Source: Io17-Chloro-G2 sp963663135
Lineage (GTDB): Bacteria; Chloroflexota; Dehalococcoidia; Lucifugimonadales; UBA3495
NCBI GenBank assembly: GCA_963663135.2
Contig: CAXXRM010000003.1
Span: forward strand, 186,001-250,000
Reading direction: 5' to 3'
Length of the DNA stretch: 64,000 nt
Shown here in pieces: positions 7,027-16,458 of the stretch. Position 1 is the first letter of the stretch. Each line of letters starts with the position of its first letter. Made by a program: the position numbers and the translations under genes. The notes beneath the pieces are model-generated. The model had not been told where the DNA came from. It saw only the letters and a list, made by a program, of their open reading frames with translations, and did no database searches.

Positions 7027-9501
7027 TTGAGCGAAATCACTTGCCCGAATTGCCAGCGGGTAAACCCCGTTGACTACCTCTTCTGCACCGGCTGCGGCCA
7101 GAGTTTAACCCACACCGGCGCGCCGACCCAGGGCAATCCCGCAGGCGACCAAGAGCAGCAGGCATTCCAGGCAGAACTGGACTCGGTTAGAAACCAGCTT
7201 CAGGAGGCCGGGCTGCTCATCGAAGGGCTGCAAGACCGCATATCCCGGTTGGAGAGCGGCAATATTGCGACTGCTCAGGCCAGCCCGCCCGGCCCCGTTT
7301 CTCCCCCGCCGAGTCCGGCCCTAGCCGGCCACCCCGGACAGGAATCCCCGCCGCAAGCCGCGGCGCCCTCCGCTCCATTGGCGGAAACTCCCTCCGGCTC
7401 CGCGCCTTCCCCAGCAGGCGCGGCTACTCCAGCCCCGGGCGCCGGGGGTGTTCCTCCAACCGGGTCCGGCGGCTCGATATTCGGTGACCTGTTGCCGCCC
7501 GGCATCTCCATCGACTGGGAACAGGTCCTGGGCCGCAACTGGTTCGCCATAATCGGGGCGGTGGCCCTGGTCCTGGGAATCGGCTTCTTCCTGAAACTCG
7601 CCTTCGACAACAACTGGATCGGCGACACGGGACGGGTTGCCCTGGGCATCGGCCTGGGGTTGGCGCTGCTGGGGGTTGGCGAGTACACGTCACGGCGCGT
7701 GCCCCTCTGGTCCCAACCCGTAACCGCAGGCGGGGCATCTATTCTCTATCTGGCTATCTACGCCTCCTTCGGCCTGTACGAGTTGCTCCGGCCCGACGTG
7801 GCGTTCCTGTTCCTGGCCCTGGTGGTCGCGCTGGCGGGGCTGCTGGCCCTGCGGTACGAATCGATAGTAATCGCCGTGCTCGGGATCATTGGCGCTTTTC
7901 TCGCGCCCGTGCTGTTGGGACCCAGTCTCCCCGACGTCAGACTTGTGCTGGTCTACATTATCGTGGTGGACATTGGGATTCTTGCGGTCTCGACCTTCCG
8001 CAACTGGCGGTGGTTTACGCTCCTGGGGTGGGTAGGCTCCTACGGCCTCTTCGCCTACTGGCTCAACGAGTTTTCAGGTTACGAACCTCTCTTGATCCAG
8101 GCCGCCCTTACTGCGGTGTTCCTGGTGTTCGCCGGCGCAACCACCCTCTTCCATCTTGTGTGGAAACGAGTCCCCGGGCCCCTCGACATGGGACTGGTTG
8201 CAATTAACGCCACCGGTTTCTTCGCGCTCACGGTCGCCATACTTTGGGAGGACTACCAGATTTGGTTCGGCTTGATTGCGCTGGCGTTGGCCCTCTTCTA
8301 CGGCCTGACCGCCTCCGCGGCCATCAAACGGTCCGGCGCGCCCCCCGAGGTGGCCATGATCGCGCTGCCCGTAGCCCTTGTGTTCCTGACCGTCGCCGTG
8401 CCGTTGCAGCTCAGCGGTGTTTGGGTGACCGTAGCCTGGGCAGCCCAGGGGGCGGTGCTGGTCTGGGCCGGGTTCCTGCTGGGCCGGTGGCCGATGCGGG
8501 CGTTCGGGCTGGGAGTCCTGACCCTGGCGGTGGCGCGCCTCTTCCTGTTCGAAGCCTCGCTGGATCTGGAATATTTCACGCCGGTCCTCAACGAGCGGTT
8601 CCCCGTATTCCTGTCGGTTATCGCCGCCTGCTACATGGCCGGATTCCTCCATTGGCGGAACCGCAGACTGGCCGAGGAGTGGGAACGGCACGCCGCTCCG
8701 GCGCTTTTCGGGGTTGCCAACCTGCTTACATTGGCGCTGTTGAGCATGGAAGTAGTCAGCTACTTCGACTACAAGTCTATATGGGCGCTGGAACGCCTGG
8801 ACTCCCAGACCACGGAGAACGGAAAGTATCTGGCCTTGACCATCATATTCGCCGTGTACGCCTTTATTCTGACTGCCGTGGGACTGGGCCGCAGGTTGCA
8901 ACTCGCCAGGTGGGCGGGGTTGGGCCTGGTGGCCGTGGCGGCGGTCAAGCTCCTGGCGTTTGACACGCTGTTCGTCAGGCTGGCCCCCCAGACCTTCGTC
9001 GCCTTCCTGAACTTCCAATTCCTGACTTTCGTCCTGGTTGTGGCGGCGCTTTTGGGATTGGCCTTCTGGTTCTGGCGCGAGCGGTCCCGCCTGCCCGGAT
9101 GGGAAGCCTACGCGTTCCAGGGTTTGCTGGTTGCCGTCAACATAGTCGCCGTGTGGGCCTTGAGCCAGGAAATCGTCCACTACTTCGGTAGCCGGGAAGT
9201 CGTGCTGCAACAGAACTACCTCAGCGCGACGCATCTCTCCTTGACCGTGCTGTGGGCGGTCTACGCTACTGGTGTAATCGGAGCGGGAATCGCGCTGCGC
9301 TCCAGCCAGATCAGGTTGGCCGGGATGGCGCTGCTGGCCTTGCCGGTAGCCAAGCTGTTCGTGTTTGACGTATTCCTGTTGGAGCGGGGTTACCGGGTCG
9401 CCGCATTCGTGACCCTGGGGGTCCTGCTCCTCGGAACCGGCCTCGTCTACCAGCGCTACAGCCTGGCCATAAGGGGGTTCCTCTTTGGGCGGCAGACCTA
9501 G
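7027..9501 (+). CDS. DUF2339 polytopic membrane protein with N-terminal zinc ribbon
   Basis: About 824 residues. The N-terminus has a zinc-ribbon (CPNCQRVNP...CTGCGQSL), then a short coiled coil (LDSVRNQLQEAGLLIEGLQDRISRLE) and an Ala/Pro/Gly-rich linker. Next comes the motif IDWEQVLGRNWFAIIGAVALVLGIGFFLKLAFDN, which marks the start of the membrane region in DUF2339 proteins. About twenty or more hydrophobic segments follow to the end. The function of the family is not established; a role at the envelope is likely. TTG at 7027 is preferred because GGAGGG lies 11 bases upstream and an extended -10 sits at 6980-6988; an in-frame TTG at 7000 would add nine residues. The 3' end overlaps the DUF3999 gene by 17 bases, a pairing known from other bacteria. 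Confidence 0.85.
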   Translation: MSEITCPNCQRVNPVDYLFCTGCGQSLTHTGAPTQGNPAGDQEQQAFQAELDSVRNQLQEAGLLIEGLQDRISRLESGNIATAQASPPGPVSPPPSPALAGHPGQESPPQAAAPSAPLAETPSGSAPSPAGAATPAPGAGGVPPTGSGGSIFGDLLPPGISIDWEQVLGRNWFAIIGAVALVLGIGFFLKLAFDNNWIGDTGRVALGIGLGLALLGVGEYTSRRVPLWSQPVTAGGASILYLAIYASFGLYELLRPDVAFLFLALVVALAGLLALRYESIVIAVLGIIGAFLAPVLLGPSLPDVRLVLVYIIVVDIGILAVSTFRNWRWFTLLGWVGSYGLFAYWLNEFSGYEPLLIQAALTAVFLVFAGATTLFHLVWKRVPGPLDMGLVAINATGFFALTVAILWEDYQIWFGLIALALALFYGLTASAAIKRSGAPPEVAMIALPVALVFLTVAVPLQLSGVWVTVAWAAQGAVLVWAGFLLGRWPMRAFGLGVLTLAVARLFLFEASLDLEYFTPVLNERFPVFLSVIAACYMAGFLHWRNRRLAEEWERHAAPALFGVANLLTLALLSMEVVSYFDYKSIWALERLDSQTTENGKYLALTIIFAVYAFILTAVGLGRRLQLARWAGLGLVAVAAVKLLAFDTLFVRLAPQTFVAFLNFQFLTFVLVVAALLGLAFWFWRERSRLPGWEAYAFQGLLVAVNIVAVWALSQEIVHYFGSREVVLQQNYLSATHLSLTVLWAVYATGVIGAGIALRSSQIRLAGMALLALPVAKLFVFDVFLLERGYRVAAFVTLGVLLLGTGLVYQRYSLAIRGFLFGRQT

Positions 9502-10816
9502 CGACTCGGTGCTGCGGCGTACGCTGGTCTCCCTGGCGGCCGTGGCGGCGCTGCTGATGGCGTTCCCGCTGCTCGCCGGGGCCATCGAGCAGGAATGGCG
9601 GTACTACAAGCCGGTAGCTCTGCCGGATAGCGCCGTCGCGCCGGGCCTGGTGGAGTTAGAGTTGGACCCGGAGGTGTACGCCCACGCCGCTCCGGGGCTG
9701 GGGGACATCCGCGTGACGGAGCAACAGGGCGAGGAGCAGCCTTACAAGCTGCTGGTAGAGTCCGGCGACCAGCGCCGGGCGCCGGTGGCGGCAAAGATAC
9801 AGGACCTGAGCCGCGTCACCGGGAAGGACACAACCTTCATTCTAGACCTCCAATCCGAGGGCGCGCTGCACAACGAGTTGGAGGTGCAGACCTCTTCCGA
9901 GGACTTTCAAAGACGCGTGGAGGTAGAGGGCAGCGACGACGGCAAGTCCTGGCGTACTCTGGAAAACAACGGCACAATCTTCGCCCTTACCATCAAGGAG
10001 CGGGGCTTCGCTGCCAGCGACACACGCGTGACCTACCCCGACAGCACGGCCCGTTTCCTCAGAGTGCGGATCATCGACGATGGTCTGGAGCCCCTGAACG
10101 TCAAGGGCGGCGTGGTCTTCTTTGCTCGGCAGTTAAAGTCTCGTCGCGCCGAAATTCCCCTCGTGGTCGTTGAGCGGCAGGAAGACCCGGAACGGAAATC
10201 GACCACGTTATTGATGGACGCGGGCAGCGCCGGGATTCCGGCCAACCGTATCGAGCTTGAGATTCCCAGGAGAAACTTCCATCGTCAGATGTCGCTGGAG
10301 GGCAGCGACGATATGCTGGCGTGGCGTAATGTCCAATCGAACGAGACACTCTACGACTTCGACACGCCCAAGTTCGTCGGCAACGATCTGTCCATCGGGT
10401 TCGGGGAGTCCCGATACCGCTATTACCGGGCTACCATCGCCAACGAAGACAATCCGCCGCTCCCCGTGAACGGAGCGAGAGCCAGCGGTTTCGTGAGAAA
10501 GTTGGTCTTTTCGGCGGACCCGGCCGGGTCCTACCGGCTGTACTACGGGAACCCCGACGCGGGCTCGCCGTCCTATGACCTGGAGCGAATCTTTCCTTAC
10601 CTGGTTACCGAAGGCCTTCCCATCGCCGGCCTGGGGCCACATACCCAAAACCCAGCTTTCTTCGTGCCCGAGCCGCCGCCCAAACCCTTCACCGAGCGTT
10701 TCCCCTGGCTGCTACCCGTAATCGTCGCCATTGCGGCGTTAATAATCGGCGCCTTCCTGGCCAGCCTGATCCGGCAACTAAAAGGCTCCCTCCCCCCACC
10801 GGCGCCTCCCCAGTAG
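9485..10816 (+). CDS. DUF3999 family exported protein
   Basis: 443 residues. An N-terminal hydrophobic stretch (LVSLAAVAALLMAFPLLAGA) works as a signal peptide or anchor, followed by EWRYYKPVALPD, typical of the DUF3999 N-terminus. The body is beta-rich and contains two similar halves, each with a LEGSDD/VEGSDD-type sequence near a tryptophan (GSDDGKSWRTL and GSDDMLAWRNV). This suggests two discoidin/galactose-binding-like repeats. A C-terminal transmembrane helix (LLPVIVAIAALIIGAFLASLI) is followed by a short Pro-rich cytoplasmic tail. It starts at a TTG inside the end of the DUF2339 gene, so the two are translationally coupled and probably act in one envelope complex. The substrate is unknown. 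Confidence 0.8.
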   Translation: MGGRPSDSVLRRTLVSLAAVAALLMAFPLLAGAIEQEWRYYKPVALPDSAVAPGLVELELDPEVYAHAAPGLGDIRVTEQQGEEQPYKLLVESGDQRRAPVAAKIQDLSRVTGKDTTFILDLQSEGALHNELEVQTSSEDFQRRVEVEGSDDGKSWRTLENNGTIFALTIKERGFAASDTRVTYPDSTARFLRVRIIDDGLEPLNVKGGVVFFARQLKSRRAEIPLVVVERQEDPERKSTTLLMDAGSAGIPANRIELEIPRRNFHRQMSLEGSDDMLAWRNVQSNETLYDFDTPKFVGNDLSIGFGESRYRYYRATIANEDNPPLPVNGARASGFVRKLVFSADPAGSYRLYYGNPDAGSPSYDLERIFPYLVTEGLPIAGLGPHTQNPAFFVPEPPPKPFTERFPWLLPVIVAIAALIIGAFLASLIRQLKGSLPPPAPPQ

Positions 10817-11301
10817 GCAACCCAATGCCGCTGGTCCCGTGTCGCTCCGAATGTCCGGATGGCCCTTACGCGTATTTCCCATACTCTACCCGCCCCAGGG
10901 CAAGCACATTCTTATGTAACGGGCGGATCTTCCATCCAAAGTGGCGCCTGATCGCCTTTTGTCCGATCTCACCTTCCTTCTGCCATTCCCGCTCTGGCGA
11001 AAGACCGGGCAGGGCACAGGCGAATACCGAAGCCCCAACGCTTTGACGTAATCAGCTTCCACGAGTCCGACGATTTTGGAATGCGTTTGCCCTATAACCT
11101 GTTGGCGACGGATCGCCCGAGGCTCTCCACCACCGCTATACTAACTGTCAGACAATAATCGAGAACTACGGGTCGGTCCCCGGAGAGACGCGTCTGGTTG
11201 GCATTGCACTGGAGCAGAACCAACAACTTCTGAGCGCAAAGCCGGTTATTGGGCCGCTAAAGGGGTCTACGCAGTCTCGATAGGAGCATTTTTTCAATCG
11301 T
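10817..11301. other. Intergenic region, no supported gene
   Basis: This stretch has a short reading frame (10825-11046) without ribosome site or recognisable features, which I reject. A TATACT hexamer at 11137-11142 could be a -10 for the downstream membrane-protein gene but has no clear -35. No hairpin terminator was found after the DUF3999 gene. Confidence 0.5.
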
Positions 11302-11994
11302 ATGCACAAGTCTGCTGCCCGCTGGGCTGGGCTGCTGTTGTTTCTCACCGGAATCGCCACAGTTGTCTCGGTGGCGGCGCGGGTCGCCGCCGGCACAGAC
11401 CAACCCACTTACGAAGAATCTCTGGCCGTCATAGCCCAAAACCAGGCGGCTTATTTCCTTGGCGGCGCGGCAAGGCTGGTTTCGGGGATTGCCCTTATCT
11501 TCGCAGGGTCATTTGTCTATCGCGCCCTGGGGACTTCACAAAGTGTGAGTTCCAAACTCATGCTGGTCTTGTTCATCCTGTCGGGCCTTTTCACCGCTTT
11601 TTCCGGCGGCTTAGCCATGGCGTTGGCCCAGGCTGCTCCGGGGGCAACGGGGTTCCCCGGTGGGACCGCGGTCGCCAGCGGCGCGAGTTGGATGTACGAC
11701 CTACGCTGGCTCACCGGCACCGTGGGATTTACGGCGGCCGGCCTGGCGTTGGGTGCCGCCGCTTGGGCCTACCCCAAGACCGGCAGGGCGGCTTGGATCA
11801 TTGCCCGCGCGTCGGCGGCCATCGGCATTGCAATGCTTTTCATCTGGATAGACGCCGCGACAGCCATGCACCGCATCTCGGGAATCGCCTTCCTGTTGTG
11901 GCTAATCGGGATGGGAAGCCTGTTCCTGAGAGGCGGCCCCACTGCGAATGAACCCGAGTCCGCCGCCACTCCCCGGTTGGTGCAGCCCGGCTAG
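11302..11994 (+). CDS. Small polytopic membrane protein, DUF4386-like
   Basis: 230 residues with about six hydrophobic helices: WAGLLLFLTGIATVVSVAAR, FLGGAARLVSGIALIFAGSF, LMLVLFILSGLFTAFSGGLA, WLTGTVGFTAAGLALGAAAW, IARASAAIGIAMLFIWID and ISGIAFLLWLIGMGSLFLR. The layout resembles the DUF4386 group of uncharacterised membrane proteins, but I cannot confirm membership by eye. There is no catalytic motif. It stands alone between the DUF3999 gene and the convergent urease cluster, so context gives no functional hint. Confidence 0.6.
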   Translation: MHKSAARWAGLLLFLTGIATVVSVAARVAAGTDQPTYEESLAVIAQNQAAYFLGGAARLVSGIALIFAGSFVYRALGTSQSVSSKLMLVLFILSGLFTAFSGGLAMALAQAAPGATGFPGGTAVASGASWMYDLRWLTGTVGFTAAGLALGAAAWAYPKTGRAAWIIARASAAIGIAMLFIWIDAATAMHRISGIAFLLWLIGMGSLFLRGGPTANEPESAATPRLVQPG

Positions 11995-12066
11995 CGGATT
12001 TTGCCCCGCAATATAGCAAAGCATCGGCGTTTATTGCTTTTCCCCGGGAAAAACACCACTTGGCGC

Positions 12067-12948
12067 TCAGTACTTACGAGAAAGAGGCAGCGGGGCGCCG
12101 GTGATAAGCCTCCGGGCTTCCGAAGCGAGGTAGGTCAAAACAGCCTTGACCCGCTGGGTTTCGGACCCCAGAACTTTAACACCCACTCCGCTGTCGCCCG
12201 GCAGGCAGGTTGTTCCAACGCTGACTTGGGAATTGTTGCCTGGCTCGGAGCGGGCGCACTGACCCAACCGGTCTGCCATGCCCTGGGCGTCAACACTGTC
12301 GCTCACGATTAACAGGGATCCCAGTGTAGGAGCGGCGGCGGAACCGAAAATGACCGGCGACCTTGGGTCGCGCGCCCGGGGCTCCAACCGGTACGACTCG
12401 TGGTAAATGGGTATGCCGTTGGGCCGGCAAACCGTCAGCCGGCTTTGCAGGTAGTCGTAGGCCAGGACCTCCCCCCGGGCAACCCTCCCCGGAGCAGTGA
12501 CCTCGCCGAATAGCAGCGCGCCGCCGGGCGCAACGCTGATTCGCGTGCTCTGCCGGAGGCGGGCACCCTGGAAAGGAATCAAGGGCTCGGGCAGGTACTC
12601 CAGGTAAGCATTGTCCTCCACACTCAGGTCGGTCTCCTGCGACGCTAAGGACTCGGGCATGGTATGGACCTTGGTCGCCGACTGATTGGTGACGTGGGCC
12701 CTGGCCCCAGGGCCAACAACGATGGAGATTCCCTGAAAGTCCCCCTGGAAGATCCCCGCTGTGGGGTTGGCCAGAAACACGAACGCCATGTCTTCCAACA
12801 GGCTGTCCAGATAAAAGGCCCGCTGCACTACGAAGGGCGGCCGGACCAAGCTCCTGGCCAGGCAAGTACGCCCGTGCCTGAAGCCGAACTCCAGGTCTGC
12901 AGAACCTCGGGACGCGACGGAAGCGGGGCTAGGCTGGAGCAGCGACAA
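12067..12948 (-). CDS. ureD: Urease accessory protein UreD
   Basis: UreD (UreH) binds the urease apoprotein and, with UreF and UreG, delivers nickel to the active site. The protein shows the family features LEFGFRHGRTCLARSLVRPPFVVQRAFYLD near the start, LANPTAGIFQGDFQGISIVVGPGARAHVTNQSATKVH and LEYLPEPLIPFQGARLRQSTRISV. The frame extends to an ATG at 13020, but that would overlap ureG by 92 bases. A TTG at 12948, ten bases after GAAGG and overlapping ureG by 20, is more plausible and gives about 293 residues. It is the last gene of the urease operon. The next gene (11302-11994) is convergent. Confidence 0.9.
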   Translation of the reverse strand: MSLLQPSPASVASRGSADLEFGFRHGRTCLARSLVRPPFVVQRAFYLDSLLEDMAFVFLANPTAGIFQGDFQGISIVVGPGARAHVTNQSATKVHTMPESLASQETDLSVEDNAYLEYLPEPLIPFQGARLRQSTRISVAPGGALLFGEVTAPGRVARGEVLAYDYLQSRLTVCRPNGIPIYHESYRLEPRARDPRSPVIFGSAAAPTLGSLLIVSDSVDAQGMADRLGQCARSEPGNNSQVSVGTTCLPGDSGVGVKVLGSETQRVKAVLTYLASEARRLITGAPLPLSRKY

Positions 12949-13558
12949 TTCCAGAGCCTTCGAGGACGTGCTCCACGATCTTGTCCACTCCCTCCCTGGT
13001 GCGGCAGTTGGTGAACTCAAAGGGTTTGTCCCCCCGGACCAGCCGCGAGTCCCTCGCCATGACCTCCAGGTCCGCGCCGACGTAGGGAGCCAAATCGGTC
13101 TTGTTAATTACGAGCAGGTCGGTTTGGGTAATGCCCTGGCCTCGTTTGCGGGGTATCTTGTCGCCAGCAGCTACGTCGATCACGTAAATCTGATAGTCGG
13201 CCAAGGCCGGGCTGAACGTCAACGTAAGGTTGTCTCCGCCGCTCTCAATCAAGACCAGGTCGGCATCTGGGAACTCGCGGGTCAATTCTTCAATCGCCAG
13301 GAGGTTGAGGGATGGGTCCTCCCTGACCGCCGTATGGGGGCAGGCCCCGGTTTCCACGCCCCGGATGCGCTGAGGGCTGAGCACCCCCTCCAGGGTCCTG
13401 CGGGCATGCTCCGCGTCTTCACGGGTGAAGATGTCGTTGGTGATTACCAGAGGCTGATAACCCAAGTCGATCAACTTGGGGACCAGCGCCTCGATCAATG
13501 CGGTCTTTCCCGACCCCACTGGGCCGCCGATTCCAATTCGGGGGACTCTATCTGCCAC
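12929..13558 (-). CDS. ureG: Urease accessory GTPase UreG
   Basis: SIMIBI-class GTPase that powers nickel insertion into urease; 209 residues, a typical length. It carries Walker A GGPVGSGKT near the N-terminus, the nickel-binding Cys-Pro-His motif within GACPHTA, LIESGGDNLTLTFSP, and the base-recognition motif NKTDL. It starts at GTG 13558 with AGGAGA upstream. It lies 18 bases after ureF and overlaps the start of ureD, as expected for a coupled accessory block. No ureE nickel chaperone is present in the cluster, so UreG may take nickel directly or from an unlinked protein. Confidence 0.97.
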   Translation of the reverse strand: MADRVPRIGIGGPVGSGKTALIEALVPKLIDLGYQPLVITNDIFTREDAEHARRTLEGVLSPQRIRGVETGACPHTAVREDPSLNLLAIEELTREFPDADLVLIESGGDNLTLTFSPALADYQIYVIDVAAGDKIPRKRGQGITQTDLLVINKTDLAPYVGADLEVMARDSRLVRGDKPFEFTNCRTREGVDKIVEHVLEGSGIVAAPA

Positions 13559-13576
13559 CGTTAAATCTCCTGCACC

Positions 13577-14269
13577 CTAGCTGGCAAAAAGCCGCAAATC
13601 GTCGTTCTCGTGGGCCATTGACATGACGTCCAGCGCCGGAGAGAACGATGTCATCTCCTCCCACGGTCTGCCGCGGATTTCGTGTACAGTCTCCGCCAGC
13701 CTGGGATGGAGACGCCTGAGGACGGCTTGGGCATCGATGTGAGACATCTGCAACAGCCTCATGGCCGCCCCCAAGACCGACACAGCATGACCGTGGCAAA
13801 AGACCAGGAAGGCTTGCTCTGCCGAAATGTTGCTGGCATAGGCGATTAATCCCAACGCCACTGCGCCGTTCCCAGGGCATTCCTGGCGAGAAACCGCCGC
13901 CGCGTATTCGGCGTGGATGGGGCTGGACTCAAAGGGTCCAGTCTCCGCCAATAAGCGCCGGCCCAGCTGACCGGAAGCGGCCCTTAGCTCTGAAGGCAAC
14001 TTCATTGAGCACAGCAGATGGTCAATGCGTTTAAGCAACTCCAAGTCTCCGTTGCCGGCGGCGGCATGGGCGTTCAGCAGGGCAACGCCGTCGCTGGGTG
14101 CTACGGACCAAGTTAACTGTTTAACCAGGAACTCTTCGACATCCTCCGCAGTGGCGACCAATCCTCGGGCGGCCATCGGTTCCAATCCGTGCGAATGAGC
14201 ATACATTCCGGTCGGAAAGAAGGAGTCGGCCAATTGTAGTGCGGCCAAAAAGGCCGTTGCGTCAAGCAT
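13577..14269 (-). CDS. ureF: Urease accessory protein UreF
   Basis: All-helical accessory protein that links UreD and UreG in the urease activation complex and gates GTP hydrolysis. About 230 residues. The N-terminal motif LQLADSFFPTGMYAHSHGLE is characteristic, and GMRLL-like sequence (AAMRLLQMSHIDAQAVL) occurs near the C-terminus. The start at ATG 14269 is preferred over the GTG at 14284 because it begins at the conserved N-terminus. It follows ureC after a 70-base gap and precedes ureG. Confidence 0.93.
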   Translation of the reverse strand: MLDATAFLAALQLADSFFPTGMYAHSHGLEPMAARGLVATAEDVEEFLVKQLTWSVAPSDGVALLNAHAAAGNGDLELLKRIDHLLCSMKLPSELRAASGQLGRRLLAETGPFESSPIHAEYAAAVSRQECPGNGAVALGLIAYASNISAEQAFLVFCHGHAVSVLGAAMRLLQMSHIDAQAVLRRLHPRLAETVHEIRGRPWEEMTSFSPALDVMSMAHENDDLRLFAS

Positions 14270-14339
14270 CCTGCAGTAAATCACAGGGCCTTGGGATTAG
14301 GCATGCGACCCCGGCAACCGGTGGCGTTTCGCCGCCCCA

Positions 14340-16058
14340 TCACACCAGGAAATAAAGTTGGGCGAGGCTCAACCGCTCCGCCGGGGGAACGGTGGCCAAT
14401 TCGCCGTCAACCCTCACCTGGTAGGTCTCAGGGTCCACCTCGATTTTGGGAGTCCGGTCGTTGCGGACCATCTGCCTCTTGGTGATGTTGCGACTATTCC
14501 TGACCGGTTCGATAATCCGGCCCAACGACAATTCCCGGTGCACTCCCCGGTCGTGGGCTTCACCGGACATGAAGGTTATGCAGGTGCTGGCCGTGGCTCT
14601 GGGATGCGCGCCAAACATGGGACGGTAAAAGGTGGGCTCCACCGTGGGAATGGAACCGTTGGGGTCTCCCATCACAGCCCAGTTGATCATCCCTCCCTTT
14701 ATGACCATTTTGGGCTTTGCCCCAAAGGAATTGATGGGCCACAACACGATGTCGGCCATTTTGCCCGGCGCTATGGACCCAACCACGTGGGAGATGCCAT
14801 GGGCGACCGCCGGGTTAATTGTCAGCTTGGCCAGGTACCGCAGCACGCGGAAGTTATCGTTCTCAGCGTCGTCCTCGGGCAGCTTGCCCTTAAACTTCAG
14901 CATCTTGTCCGCCGTTTGAAACAAACGGGTAAAGTTCTCTCCAACCCGGCCCATCGCCTGAGAATCCGACGAGTAGATGCTCAGGACTCCCAGGTCGTGC
15001 AGCACGTCCTCGGCAGCCATGGTTTCGGGACGGATGCGGCTCTCAGCAAAGGCCACGTCCTCCGGGATGTTGGGGCTCAGGTGGTGGCAAACCATGAGCA
15101 TGTCCAGGTGCTCGGCCAGGGTGTTTACGGTGTATGGCCGGGTGGGGTTGGTCGACGAGGGGAGGACGTTCAACTCACCGGCCATTCGTATGATGTCCGG
15201 GGCGTGGCCGCCACCTGCGCCCTCGGTGTGGTAGGTGTGAATGGTCCGACCGGCAATGGCGGCGATGGTGTCCTCGACGAAACCGGCTTCGTTCAGCGTG
15301 TCGGTGTGAATTGCCACCGGCACGTCGTAGGCATCGGCCACGTTGAGGCAACAGTCGATGGTCGCTGGGGTGGTGCCCCAGTCTTCGTGCAGCTTCAAAC
15401 CGCTGGCGCCGGCGGCAATCTGCTCCACAAGGGGCGCCGGGTCGCTGGCGTTTCCCTTGCCCAACAGTCCCCAGTTGACCGGCAAACTCTCGGCGGCCTC
15501 AAGCATGCGGTGAATGTTCCACACACCCGGCGTGCAGGTGGTGGCCCTGGTGCCTTCGGCGGGGCCCGTGCCACCTCCCAGCATGGTGGTGATGCCATTG
15601 GACAGCGCATGTTCCACTTGCTGGGGAGAGATCATGTGAATGTGAGCGTCGATTCCGCCGGGGGTGGCGATCAGGTGCTCGCCGGCGACGACCTCGGTCC
15701 CCGGGCCAACCACCAACTGCGGGTCCACTCCATCCATTACACCCGGATTTCCCGACTTGCCGATGCCGACAATGCGCCCGCTGCGGACTCCGATGTCAGC
15801 CTTTATGATTCCCAACAAAGGGTCCAATATCACGGCGTTGGTGATCACCAGGTCCAGCGCCCCCTGCCGGTTGGTTACGCCGGAGGCTTGACCCATCCCG
15901 TCCCGGGCGGTCTTGCCGCCCCCAAACACCAACTCATCCCCCGGAGTCAGCAGGTCCCGCTCCACCTGGCAGATCAGATCGGTGTCAGCCAATCGGAACC
16001 GGTCGCCGGTGGTGGGGCCGTAAAGGTCCACGTATTGGCGGCGGCTGATCTCAGCCAT
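14340..16058 (-). CDS. ureC: Urease alpha subunit (catalytic)
   Basis: Nickel metalloenzyme subunit that hydrolyses urea to ammonia and carbamate. About 572 residues. All main catalytic features are visible: the metal-binding GGIDAHIH, the carbamylated lysine in GASGLKLHEDWG, HTDTLNE, the flap and catalytic histidine in MVCHHLSPNIPEDVAFAESRIR, and the DSQAMGRVGE segment. The ATG at 16058 (MAEISRRQYVDLYGPT) has GGAGAGGTG just upstream and overlaps the end of ureB by 8 bases. The frame extends to an ATG at 16088, which I reject. No damage is visible, so it should be active when matured by UreD, UreF and UreG. Confidence 0.98.
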   Translation of the reverse strand: MAEISRRQYVDLYGPTTGDRFRLADTDLICQVERDLLTPGDELVFGGGKTARDGMGQASGVTNRQGALDLVITNAVILDPLLGIIKADIGVRSGRIVGIGKSGNPGVMDGVDPQLVVGPGTEVVAGEHLIATPGGIDAHIHMISPQQVEHALSNGITTMLGGGTGPAEGTRATTCTPGVWNIHRMLEAAESLPVNWGLLGKGNASDPAPLVEQIAAGASGLKLHEDWGTTPATIDCCLNVADAYDVPVAIHTDTLNEAGFVEDTIAAIAGRTIHTYHTEGAGGGHAPDIIRMAGELNVLPSSTNPTRPYTVNTLAEHLDMLMVCHHLSPNIPEDVAFAESRIRPETMAAEDVLHDLGVLSIYSSDSQAMGRVGENFTRLFQTADKMLKFKGKLPEDDAENDNFRVLRYLAKLTINPAVAHGISHVVGSIAPGKMADIVLWPINSFGAKPKMVIKGGMINWAVMGDPNGSIPTVEPTFYRPMFGAHPRATASTCITFMSGEAHDRGVHRELSLGRIIEPVRNSRNITKRQMVRNDRTPKIEVDPETYQVRVDGELATVPPAERLSLAQLYFLV

Positions 16059-16458
16059 CGGACACCTCTCCGCCGGGCCTGTTGCCAAACCCCTGCCGTC
16101 TCATTCTCCAGACTGCCCGTTCCCGCACGGCAGGGGAGTCCACGCTGCCGTTGGTCAAGCCGTTCAGGCCGGTGACCCTGCGAGAGCCGCCCAGGGCGAC
16201 CAGGCCTACATCTCTGCGATCGCCGGGTTCGAACCTCACCGCCGTGCCCGCAGGTATGTCCAGCCTCATGCCAAAGGCGGCAGTGCGGTCGAATTCCAGG
16301 GCCTTGTTCACCTCAAAGAAATGAAAGTGCGACCCCACCTGAATGGCCCGGTCTCCGACGTTCCACACACTCAATTGAACGGAAGTCCTGCCCCGGTTTA
16401 TCTCAACCGGTTTGTCGGACAGCAGGTACTGGCCGGGTTCGACGCGTTCATCAGACAT
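16051..16458 (-). CDS. ureB: Urease beta subunit
   Basis: 135-residue structural subunit. It contains the conserved PGQYLLSDKPVEINRGR start, VWNVGDRAIQVGSHFHFFEVNKALEFDR and MRLDIPAGTAVRFEPGDRRDVGLVALGG. The separate ureA, ureB and ureC genes follow the usual three-subunit bacterial plan, but here ureB is separated from ureA by a glutamine synthetase gene. Its C-terminus extends ~20 residues beyond the core (RERAVWRMRRQGFGNRPGGEVSDG) and overlaps the start of ureC. Confidence 0.96.
   Translation of the reverse strand: MSDERVEPGQYLLSDKPVEINRGRTSVQLSVWNVGDRAIQVGSHFHFFEVNKALEFDRTAAFGMRLDIPAGTAVRFEPGDRRDVGLVALGGSRRVTGLNGLTNGSVDSPAVRERAVWRMRRQGFGNRPGGEVSDG

Noticed and set aside
8074..9585. Long minus-strand open frame opposite the DUF2339 gene
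   Set aside because: Composition is Gln/Arg/Gly/Pro-rich, as expected from an antisense reading of a membrane-protein gene; no start signal.
10825..11046. 73-residue frame between the DUF3999 and membrane-protein genes
   Set aside because: No ribosome site, no recognisable domain, composition typical of non-coding DNA.
14358..16175. Long plus-strand open frame (605 residues) opposite ureC
   Set aside because: It is the mirror of an intact ureC. GC-rich codon use leaves the opposite strand open; there is no family-like sequence and no ribosome site.
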